A program made the position numbers and the translations under genes. Under the pieces are notes generated by a model, which saw only the letters and a list, made by a program, of their open reading frames with translations, had not been told where the DNA came from and ran no database searches. 64,000 nucleotides of DNA from Streptomyces sp. NRRL F-5126 (GTDB lineage: Bacteria > Actinomycetota > Actinomycetes > Streptomycetales > Streptomycetaceae), in NCBI RefSeq assembly GCF_000721265.1, contig NZ_JOFZ01000002.1, forward strand, positions 248,001 to 312,000, in the 5' to 3' direction. The number at the start of each line of letters is the position of its first letter. Position 1 is the stretch's first letter. Shown in pieces: positions 53,670 through 64,000 of the stretch.

Positions 53670-55262
53670 ATGGCGGAGCTCACGATCCGGCCGGAGGAGA
53701 TCCGGGACGCGCTGGAGAACTTTGTCCAGTCGTACCAGCCGGACGCGGCCTCGCGCGAGGAGGTCGGTACGGTCAGCCAGGCCGGCGACGGCATCGCCCG
53801 GGTGGAGGGACTGCCCTCAGCCATGGCGAACGAGCTGCTGAAGTTCGAGGACGGCACCCTCGGCCTCGCCCTCAACCTCGAGGAGCGCGAGATCGGCGCG
53901 ATCGTCCTCGGCGAGTTCGACGGCGTCGAGGAAGGCCAGCCCGTCACCCGCACTGGAGAGGTCCTCTCCGTGGCGGTCGGCGACGGCTACCTGGGTCGCG
54001 TGGTCGACCCGCTCGGCACCCCGATCGACGGCCTCGGCGAGATCGAGACGGAGGGCCGCCGCGCCCTGGAGCTGCAGGCTCCCGGCGTCATGGTCCGCAA
54101 GTCCGTGCACGAGCCGATGCAGACCGGCTACAAGGCCGTCGACTCGATGGTCCCGATCGGCCGCGGCCAGCGCCAGCTGATCATCGGCGACCGCGGCACC
54201 GGCAAGACGGCGCTCGCCGTCGACACGATCATCAACCAGCGCGACAACTGGCGCTCGGGCGACGAGAACAAGCAGGTCCGCTGCATCTACGTCGCCATCG
54301 GCCAGAAGGGCTCCACCATCGCGTCCGTGCGCGGTGCCCTTGAGGAGTCCGGCGCGCTCGAGTACACGACGATCGTCGCGGCCCCCGCGTCCGACCCGGC
54401 CGGCTTCAAGTACCTCGCCCCGTACACCGGCTCGGCCATCGGCCAGCACTGGATGTACCAGGGCAAGCACGTCCTGATCGTCTTCGACGACCTGTCGAAG
54501 CAGGCCGACGCCTACCGCGCCGTGTCGCTGCTGCTGCGCCGCCCGCCGGGCCGCGAGGCCTACCCCGGCGACGTCTTCTACCTGCACTCCCGCCTGCTGG
54601 AGCGCTGCGCGAAGCTCTCCGACGAGATGGGCGCGGGCTCGATGACCGGGCTGCCGATCGTCGAGACGAAGGCCAACGACGTCTCGGCGTTCATCCCGAC
54701 CAACGTCATCTCCATCACCGACGGCCAGTGCTTCCTGGAGTCCGACCTGTTCAACGCCGGGCAGCGCCCCGCGCTGAACGTCGGCATCTCGGTCTCACGC
54801 GTCGGCGGCTCCGCCCAGCACAAGGCCCAGCGCCAGGTGTCGGGACGGCTCCGCGTGGACCTCGCCCAGTACCGCGAGCTGGAGGCGTTCGCGTCCTTCG
54901 GCTCCGACCTGGACGCGGCCTCCAAGCAGCAGATGGAGCGCGGCAAGCGGATGACCGAGCTGCTCAAGCAGCCGCAGTACCAGCCGATGCCCGTCGAGGA
55001 GCAGGTCGTCTCCATCTGGTCCGGCACCAACGGCAAGATGGACGACGTCCCGGTCGAGGACATCCGGCGCTTCGAGGCGGAGCTGCACGAGCACCTGCGC
55101 CGCGAGCGCAAGGAGCTGCTCACCAGCATCGCCGAGGGCGCCAAGATGTCCGACGACACCATCACCGCCATCGGCGACGCCGTCGACAACTTCAAGCGCC
55201 AGTTCGAGACGTCGGACGGCAAGCTGCTCGGCGACGAAGCCCCGGCCGACTCGGCCAAGTGA
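53670..55262 (+). CDS. atpA: F0F1 ATP synthase subunit alpha
   Basis: A 530-residue non-catalytic nucleotide-binding F1 subunit. Walker A is '[12 protein letters not shown]'; 'PAISVGLSVSRVGG'-type sequence is seen as '[15 protein letters not shown]'. A C-terminal extension rich in Asp/Lys ends the protein. ATG 53670 has AAGGAGAG about 14 nt upstream. Confidence 0.97.
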   Translation: MAELTIRPEEIRDALENFVQSYQPDAASREEVGTVSQAGDGIARVEGLPSAMANELLKFEDGTLGLALNLEEREIGAIVLGEFDGVEEGQPVTRTGEVLSVAVGDGYLGRVVDPLGTPIDGLGEIETEGRRALELQAPGVMVRKSVHEPMQTGYKAVDSMVPIGRGQRQLIIGDRGTGKTALAVDTIINQRDNWRSGDENKQVRCIYVAIGQKGSTIASVRGALEESGALEYTTIVAAPASDPAGFKYLAPYTGSAIGQHWMYQGKHVLIVFDDLSKQADAYRAVSLLLRRPPGREAYPGDVFYLHSRLLERCAKLSDEMGAGSMTGLPIVETKANDVSAFIPTNVISITDGQCFLESDLFNAGQRPALNVGISVSRVGGSAQHKAQRQVSGRLRVDLAQYRELEAFASFGSDLDAASKQQMERGKRMTELLKQPQYQPMPVEEQVVSIWSGTNGKMDDVPVEDIRRFEAELHEHLRRERKELLTSIAEGAKMSDDTITAIGDAVDNFKRQFETSDGKLLGDEAPADSAK

Positions 55263-55282
55263 CGACGGAAGGGACCTGACTC

Positions 55283-57645
<2,363 letters not shown>

Positions 57646-57671
57646 CGCCGAGGGCCGCACGTACCACTCGT

Positions 57672-57708
57672 GGGAGCGGGGCCGCCGGCATTCGGCAGCC
57701 CCGCTCCC
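57672..57708 (+). promoter_or_regulatory. Large stem-loop between atpD and atpC
   Basis: An 11-bp perfect stem (57672-57682 with 57698-57708) encloses a further GCCG/CGGC stem. A second hairpin, CACCCGG (57745-57751) with CCGGGTG (57760-57766), follows just before atpC. The pair could reduce read-through or mark processing that sets the lower dose of epsilon. Confidence 0.5.
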
Positions 57709-57785
57709 GGCGCTCACCCGAGCACCCTCTAGAATTGACATCGACACCCGGTCGAACGGCCGGGTGCTGACCCGAGGAGCCCCCC

Positions 57786-58157
57786 TTGGCTGATCTGCAC
57801 GTGGAGCTGGTCGCGGCTGACCGCAACGTGTGGTCCGGCGAGGCCCACCTGGTCGTCGCGCGCACCAGCTCAGGTGACATCGGCATCATGGCCGGTCACC
57901 AGCCGGTGCTCGGGGTGCTGGAGTCAGGCCCCGTGACCATCAGGACGAGCGACGGCGGCACGGTCGTCGCCGCGGTGCACGGCGGGTTCCTGTCGTTCGC
58001 CGACGACAAGCTTTCGCTGCTCGCGGAGGTCGCCGAGCTGGCGGACGAGATCGACCCCGAGCGCGCCGAGCGTGCGCTGGCGCGTGCGAAGTCGGACGAA
58101 GACGCGGTCGCCGAGCGGCGCGCCGACGTCCGGATGCGTGCGGTGGCGGCGAAGTAG
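57786..58157 (+). CDS. atpC: F0F1 ATP synthase subunit epsilon
   Basis: A 123-residue subunit with an N-terminal beta-sandwich ('[23 protein letters not shown]' region, '[16 protein letters not shown]') and two C-terminal helices ('[15 protein letters not shown]'). The start is TTG 57786 with GAGGAG about 7 nt upstream. Confidence 0.95.
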   Translation: MADLHVELVAADRNVWSGEAHLVVARTSSGDIGIMAGHQPVLGVLESGPVTIRTSDGGTVVAAVHGGFLSFADDKLSLLAEVAELADEIDPERAERALARAKSDEDAVAERRADVRMRAVAAK

Positions 58158-58177
58158 CGCCGCCCGATTGCTTCACC

Positions 58178-58227
58178 CCTCAGCCGCGGCTTCGCGCTGG
58201 ACACCTCCAGCCGGGCCGCGGCTGAGG
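58178..58227 (+). terminator. Terminator at the end of the atp operon
   Basis: A perfect 13-bp stem (58178-58190 with 58215-58227) holds an internal GGCTGG/CCAGCC-type hairpin, 21 nt past the atpC stop. Confidence 0.6.
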
Positions 58228-58298
58228 CGGTGCGGGTGGCAGGGACGGAGCAGGTCAGGTGCGTGGACGGACCGGATGAGGCGAGGAGGTCGGTGTAG

Positions 58299-58745
58299 AT
58301 GACCCTCGCTCTGCTTGTCGCGGCGCTGGTCGTCGCCCTGGTTGCGTTGGGTCTCTTCGTCTTCGGTCTGCGCCGGCGGCTCATCCAGCGTTCCGGCGGC
58401 ACCTTCGACTGCAGCGTCCGCTGGAACCTGCCCGAGACACCCGACCCGTCCGGCAAGGGCTGGGTGTACGGGGTGGCCCGCTACAACGGCGACCGCATCA
58501 ACTGGTTCCGCGTCTTCTCCTACGCGCCCCGCCCGCGCCGCTCACTGGAGCGCTCGGCGATCGAGGTGCTCGCCCGCCGCGCCCCGGAGGGCGAGGAGGA
58601 GCTGGCGCTGCTGTCGGACGCGGTGGTGCTGGCGTGCAGGCACGGGTCGGTACGCCTCGAACTGGCGATGAGCGACGACGCGCTCACGGGCTTCCTCGCC
58701 TGGCTGGAGGCGGCGCCGCCTGGCCAGAGAGTGAATGTGGCCTGA
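58299..58745 (+). CDS. DUF2550 domain-containing protein
   Basis: A 148-residue protein of unknown function conserved in actinobacteria after the atp operon. One N-terminal membrane helix (residues ~2-24) precedes a soluble domain with 'FDCSVRWNLPE', 'GWVYGVARYNGDRINWFRVFSYAPRP' and a C-terminal acidic helix. It is probably membrane-anchored with a cytoplasmic domain. The stop lies inside the first copy of a 19-bp direct repeat. Confidence 0.88.
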   Translation: MTLALLVAALVVALVALGLFVFGLRRRLIQRSGGTFDCSVRWNLPETPDPSGKGWVYGVARYNGDRINWFRVFSYAPRPRRSLERSAIEVLARRAPEGEEELALLSDAVVLACRHGSVRLELAMSDDALTGFLAWLEAAPPGQRVNVA

Positions 58746-58808
58746 TTGGCGGCTCTCTGGATGGGGGTGCCCCCGGACGAAGTCCGGGGGAGAGTGAATG
58801 TGGCCTGA
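58724..58808. repeat. Hairpin element flanked by 19-bp direct repeats
   Basis: GAGAGTGAATGTGGCCTGA occurs at 58727-58745 and exactly again at 58790-58808. Between them are a perfect 9-bp stem with a GAA loop (58770-58778 with 58782-58790) and one arm of an 8-bp dyad, CCAGAGAG (58724-58731) with CTCTCTGG (58753-58760). The layout resembles insertion of a small palindromic element with duplication of the DUF2550 3' end. Confidence 0.6.
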
Positions 58809-58812
58809 GGCG

Positions 58813-58846
58813 TGATGGGGCGGCACCGCAGGGTGCCGCCCCATCA
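58813..58846. terminator. Bidirectional terminator between DUF2550 and chitinase genes
   Basis: A perfect 15-bp stem (58813-58827 with 58832-58846) with a GCAG loop, between convergent genes and 17 bp from the chitinase stop. Confidence 0.75.
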
Positions 58847-58862
58847 GCTTGCTGTACGCGCC

Positions 58863-60728
<1,866 letters not shown>

Positions 60729-61071
60729 CACGGGTGCTCCTGGGAATGCGAACCGGACAGTTCGTGGTGGCTTCGGGCACGGCCGGACGCCGGCCGGAGC
60801 CTTGACGTGCCCGGGACACTAGAATGGTCTGGACCACTCGTCAATAGGTCCAGACCAAAGTCGCCGACGACATGGAAGGTCTCATGGGGCGGCGGCGAGG
60901 AACTGGCCCCGGATTTGGGCCGTCCGGTCGTCCGGAGGCGGCTTCGGGAGACGCATACAAGGGACTTCGGCCGAGTTGATGCCGGCGGCCGACCGAACTG
61001 GTCCCGACTGGTCCCGCCGTCTGCCGATCAGCGCGGGCGCCGGGCGGGCGGTGCTCCGCAGAGCCTCGGAT
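60729..61071. other. Intergenic region between chitinase and phosphoesterase genes
   Basis: It contains the chitinase promoter and operators at 60816-60857. The remaining 214 bp to the phosphoesterase stop hold no gene or clear signal that I can support. Confidence 0.5.
60816..60857 (-). promoter_or_regulatory. Chitinase promoter with paired 12-bp operators
   Basis: On the minus strand TTGACG (complement of 60839-60844), a 17-bp spacer and TAGTGT (complement of 60816-60821) form the promoter. The 12-mers TGGTCTGGACCT (complement of 60846-60857) and TGGTCCAGACCA (complement of 60825-60836) overlap it, 21 bp apart. These match the direct repeats known from Streptomyces chitinase promoters and the DasR-responsive element (TGGTCTAGACCA core). 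Confidence 0.82.
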
Positions 61072-61950
61072 TCAGCGCAGTCCCGTAATGGTGGGGCCGA
61101 GTCTTTCGATGGCCTCGCGCATCTCCTCCTCATCGGCCTCGTAGATCGTCTCGCCCATGCGCGGGTCTCGGGCATGCAGCGTATGGATGAGTGGCCCGTT
61201 GGTGGTTCCGAGGTGGACGAGTGAGGCTGACGGGCCGTGGACGGCGCGCTCAGTGCCGGGGCGGGCGGTCAGGTCGATGCGACTGACGACGCCCGGCGTG
61301 ACCCACACGGTCGCCTGTTCCAGGCGTGCCAGAATCTGTAGGTGGAAGTGCCCGCACAGGATGAGTTGGACATCGGTTCCGCGGATCGTTTCGGCCAGCT
61401 CCGCGCTGTTCCGCAGGCCGAGCGCCTGCTGGACGTCGACATCCAGGGCGACCGGTGGGTGGTGGAACGCCAGGACGGTGCCCCACGGTGCCGGAGTGGT
61501 CAGCATTACGCGGAGCCAGTCGAGTTGGCCGCCGTCCAGGCGACCATAGCCCTTGCCCGGAACGAGCGTGTCCAGCGTGACCAGTCGCCATCCGGCGACG
61601 GTGCTTGCCCCAGCCCTCTCACCCGCCGCTCCCTCGTATACCGCCTCTGGCTGGGCGTGGCCGCTGCCCAGCACTTCGGCGAATGCGGTGCGCTCGTCGT
61701 GGTTGCCGGTCGTGTAGAAGACGTTCGCCCCTCGTCGGTGGGCGTAGTCGGACAGGAGTTCGCATGCCCGCGCATATGCGTCGGGGGAACCGTCGTCCGC
61801 GATGTCGCCGGTGACCATCACCGCGTCGAGGTCGTGCAGATGGCTCAGTTCCGTCAACAGGCGGCGGAGTGCCATAGCACCATCGGCTCCGTCGGCATCA
61901 GGACCGTCGGACCGATCGAGATGGGTGTCAGAGAGATGCAAGATCCGCAT
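61072..61950 (-). CDS. CpdA-like calcineurin-type metallophosphoesterase
   Basis: 292 residues with all five metal motifs: 'LSDTHLD' (D-x-H), 'VTGDIADDG' (GD), 'TTGNHDE' (GNHD), 'FHHPP' (H) and 'CGHFH' (GHxH). The order and spacing match CpdA/Icc 3',5'-cyclic nucleotide phosphodiesterases, though family members also cleave other phosphodiesters. It has no signal peptide and is likely cytoplasmic. Confidence 0.9.
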   Translation of the reverse strand: MRILHLSDTHLDRSDGPDADGADGAMALRRLLTELSHLHDLDAVMVTGDIADDGSPDAYARACELLSDYAHRRGANVFYTTGNHDERTAFAEVLGSGHAQPEAVYEGAAGERAGASTVAGWRLVTLDTLVPGKGYGRLDGGQLDWLRVMLTTPAPWGTVLAFHHPPVALDVDVQQALGLRNSAELAETIRGTDVQLILCGHFHLQILARLEQATVWVTPGVVSRIDLTARPGTERAVHGPSASLVHLGTTNGPLIHTLHARDPRMGETIYEADEEEMREAIERLGPTITGLR

Positions 61951-62260
61951 ACTCTGAAGTTAGTCTCCGGCACCTGCGCGAGCCAGGGCCCTTCTCGCTA
62001 CCCGCTCCAACAGGTCTTGTCTGCCTGTGCTCAAGAAATCGACGGCGCCGGTGTGAGCGCGGGATCCGCCCGGTGTGCGGCCCGGCCCGCTCCGTCGGTG
62101 CAGACGCAGCTCCACCGCAGTACGGTTCTCGGATGCTGGCCAAGTCGGCATCGGGAGCCCAGACGGCAGCGCCGAGTACTTGCGCGGTCGACAACACCAG
62201 GGGCCCCGTTCTCGAACTCCCCGAGCGAGGCCCTGGTGTTGGTGGATCGTCTATCGCGCC
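61951..62260. other. Gene-free gap with a hairpin
   Basis: No convincing gene in 310 bp. CAACACCAGGG (62192-62202) and CCCTGGTGTTG (62231-62241) form an 11-bp stem 20-69 bp beyond the DUF397 stop on the minus strand and may terminate that transcript. Short open frames on the minus strand (for example 61960-62151) lack a good ribosome site. Confidence 0.4.
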
Positions 62261-62479
62261 TTAGTGCAGCTCGCCGCGCTTGAGCGCTTCGACAAGCCCG
62301 TTGACGGGCGCGTGGGGGAGCAGGAGGGCAGGGCCGGTCGGGTTCTTGCTGTCGCGTATGGCCACGGCCTCGGTGGATGTGTCCACGATGCCGAACTCGA
62401 CGCACTGGGCGCCGGTATCGCTGCGCGAGGACTTCCACCAGGTCACGGGCAGGGTGGATGCGTCGTCGATGTGGCTCAT
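62261..62479 (-). CDS. DUF397 domain-containing protein
   Basis: A 72-residue protein with the DUF397 pattern 'WWKSSRSDTGAQCVEFGIVD' followed by 'VAIRDSKNPTGPALLL'. DUF397 proteins are small partners encoded next to WhiJ-like regulators in actinobacteria; some are thought to antagonise the regulator. The start overlaps the regulator stop by 4 nt. Confidence 0.9.
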   Translation of the reverse strand: MSHIDDASTLPVTWWKSSRSDTGAQCVEFGIVDTSTEAVAIRDSKNPTGPALLLPHAPVNGLVEALKRGELH

Positions 62480-63345
62480 GCGTTCTTCCTAATCTCTGTG
62501 ATGCGAGCTGCGGATGCTTCTACGGGCAGTGCCGCCGCTTGCAGCCGTGCGTATGCGTCCCGGTAGACGGCGACCTGTCCCCGGTCCTCGATGTACTGCG
62601 TCGAGGTGAGACTCTCCTGGTGGACAACGTCGAGGTCTGTGTAGTCGTCGAAGCCGAGGATGGTGAAGTTGCCGACCACGCCTGCGTGTGGCGCCGTAGC
62701 GGTGGGCAGAACCTGGATGTTGATGTTGGGGCGCTCCGCCAGGTCGAGAAGGCGCCCGAGCTGGTCATGCATGACGCCCTCCCTGTGCGACGGAGCTTGA
62801 AGGGCGTGTTCGGAGATGACGGCCCACAGGCTGAGCGGGGCTTCATCGGCGGTGAGGACGGCCTGCCGCGCGAGGCGGACCTGGACGAGAGCGTCGACGC
62901 GCGCTTCCACGGCCTCTGACATGGCGGTGGCCCGGATGACCTCGCGGGCGTAGCCGGGTGTGTGCAGTAGCCCGGGAATGGCGCCCTGTTGCCACGTCTC
63001 CAAGGATGTGGCCTCAGCCTCCAGGCTGATCAGGTCCTCATAGACGGGTGTGAGCACGCCGCGGTACGAGTGCCACCAACCCCGCTGGTTCCCCTGGCGG
63101 GTGAGTGCCAGCAGAGCCGTACGAAGCTCGGGGCTCACGGTTCGGCCCATCTTCTCGTACAGGTCGAGGAGTTCGTCGACGTCTGAGGCCTTCGCGCGGC
63201 TCTTTGCCGTTTCGAGCCGCGACAGCCTGGCTACCGTCCACGTCCCACGCGAGTGCTGGGACACCTCTTGGAGGGTCGTGTCGGAGCCGCGAAGGGCGCG
63301 AAGCTTCGCGCCGAGTCTGCGCCGGCGAACGGTAGGCGCACTCAT
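62476..63345 (-). CDS. WhiJ-like helix-turn-helix (XRE/DUF5753) regulator
   Basis: 289 residues: an N-terminal XRE HTH ('LGAKLRALRGSDTTLQEVSQ...ARLSRLETAKSRAKASDVDELLDLY') and a C-terminal DUF5753 domain ('QGAIPGLLHTPGYAREVIRA', 'VMHDQLGRLLDLAERPNINIQVLP', 'VYRDAYARLQAAAL'). ATG 63345 has GGAGGAG 9-15 nt upstream. Paralogues such as WhiJ affect development in Streptomyces. Palindromic TTGC/GCAA sites lie in its divergent promoter. Confidence 0.9.
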   Translation of the reverse strand: MSAPTVRRRRLGAKLRALRGSDTTLQEVSQHSRGTWTVARLSRLETAKSRAKASDVDELLDLYEKMGRTVSPELRTALLALTRQGNQRGWWHSYRGVLTPVYEDLISLEAEATSLETWQQGAIPGLLHTPGYAREVIRATAMSEAVEARVDALVQVRLARQAVLTADEAPLSLWAVISEHALQAPSHREGVMHDQLGRLLDLAERPNINIQVLPTATAPHAGVVGNFTILGFDDYTDLDVVHQESLTSTQYIEDRGQVAVYRDAYARLQAAALPVEASAARITEIRKNA

Positions 63346-63438
63346 GGCTTCATCTCCTCCGCTGTCGTCGTGACTGACAGTCTGCCGTCCCTGCGCAGGC
63401 CGTGTCACCTGGGATGCTTCTGCCCTCTCGACTGAATA

Positions 63439-63475
63439 TGCAATTTTGCAAATCTAACCTAGAGATGTTGCGCAA
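63439..63475. promoter_or_regulatory. Repeated TTGC/GCAA dyads in the regulator/HATPase divergent promoter
   Basis: TGCAATTTTGCA (63439-63450) and TTGCGCAA (63468-63475) are dyads with centres 27 bp apart; a half-site TGCAAG follows at 63490. The segment is much AT-richer than its surroundings. They are candidate binding sites of the WhiJ-like protein. Confidence 0.5.
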
Positions 63476-63580
63476 ACTCAATCGCCTAGTGCAAGCTGTG
63501 TCGAGTAGAAGCTCACTCACTGTGTGTCTTCGGCAGCAGTTAGTTGTGTCCTGGCGTGCCGATGCGAGGAGATTTGCGCG

Positions 63581-63988
63581 GTGAACATGCCCGTAAAAGC
63601 GGACAAAACAACGAGCGTTGATCCGTTGCTTCTCATGCTCGACGGAGACCCTGAGGCCGTGCGGAGCGCTCGTGACTTTGCCTACGAGGTGTTACGTACA
63701 CGCGGTCGGTTCGCCCGCGTCGAGGACGTTGTGTTGACGGTTTCGGAGCTCGTGACCAACGCTGTCCGCTACGGGACCGAGCCCGGCGAGGCGCTCATCG
63801 TGTCTCTCGACGTGTCGCCCAAGCGTGTCCGTGTCGAGGTGTACGACCGGTCGCGCGATCGTCCGTACCCAGGAGGCGGGTTGGACGACGAGCGAGGGCG
63901 CGGACTGCTCATCGTGAACTCGCTCGCCGAGTCCTGGGGAGTCGATGACCTGCCCGACGGCAAACGCGTCTGGGCCGAGTTGCCGTGA
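63581..63988 (+). CDS. HATPase_c_2 ATP-binding protein (anti-sigma/regulatory kinase-like)
   Basis: 135 residues of the GHKL fold: N-box 'LTVSELVTNAVRYGT', G1-like 'EVYDRSRDRPYPGG' and G2 'DDERGRGLLIVNSLAESWGV'. Streptomycetes have many such RsbW-like proteins paired with WhiJ/DUF397 genes (the abaA-like arrangement). GTG 63581 is chosen for GAGGAG 9 nt upstream; ATG 63587 is possible. It is divergent from the regulator and just complete before the window edge. Confidence 0.88.
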   Translation: MNMPVKADKTTSVDPLLLMLDGDPEAVRSARDFAYEVLRTRGRFARVEDVVLTVSELVTNAVRYGTEPGEALIVSLDVSPKRVRVEVYDRSRDRPYPGGGLDDERGRGLLIVNSLAESWGVDDLPDGKRVWAELP

Positions 63989-64000
63989 CGGCATGTGGGG

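Noticed and set aside
57735..57764. TTGACA upstream of atpC as an independent promoter
   Set aside because: No acceptable -10 element follows at 16-19 bp; the sequence there forms a hairpin instead.

Overview
The window is a very GC-rich stretch of actinobacterial chromosome, most likely Streptomyces or a close relative. The reasons are the strong third-position GC bias, frequent GTG and TTG starts, the block hom-thrC-thrB-rho-LCP-rpmE-prfA-prmC-sua5-glyA/WecA-atp, an NrtL paralogue of ArgS beside lysA, DasR-type chitinase operators, and a WhiJ-like regulator/DUF397/HATPase trio. No rRNA, tRNA, CRISPR array, transposase or prophage gene was seen.

Left part (1-32.6 kb), accessory metabolism. 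It opens with the 3' end of an X-Pro dipeptidyl-peptidase-like gene. Next come two APC permeases, an OsmC protein, a FAD monooxygenase behind a perfect 26-bp palindrome, an orphan WXG100 protein, a divergent LysR/YeiH pair and a GntR regulator. A repeat-rich non-coding stretch follows. Then comes a ten-gene operon (9.4-21.2 kb): a threonine-synthase-like PLP enzyme, a complete oligopeptide-type ABC importer, an SDR, a PuuE/imidase-like deacetylase, an M20 amidohydrolase and an S9 peptidase. Eight consecutive junctions in it are 4-nt start/stop overlaps. It reads as a peptide- or amide-scavenging pathway of unknown substrate. After it lie a GNAT gene, a MarR/DHA2-MFS pair, a second imidase-like deacetylase and a two-domain VOC protein. 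An organosulfur island follows (26.1-32.6 kb): a Cys-containing, apparently leaderless leader peptide, a ROK regulator, a flavin reductase, a Tat lipoprotein binding protein, a SsuC/SsuB-type ABC transporter and an NtaA/DszA-type flavin monooxygenase, closed by a 17-bp-stem terminator.

Middle part (32.7-49.9 kb), core genes. A stand-alone receiver protein and nrtL precede lysA, hom, thrC and thrB (aspartate-family amino acids). Then come rho with a long basic insertion and a strong terminator, an LCP protein, zinc-type rpmE, prfA, prmC, sua5, a low-molecular-weight phosphatase homologue with Ser at the catalytic Cys position, a serine hydroxymethyltransferase and a WecA-like transferase.

Right part (49.9-64 kb). 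The complete atpIBEFHAGDC operon carries stem-loops in several gene junctions and CRP-like motifs upstream. It is followed by a DUF2550 gene, a GH18 chitinase with two 12-bp operators over its promoter, a CpdA-like phosphoesterase, and a WhiJ-like/DUF397/HATPase regulatory trio at the window edge.
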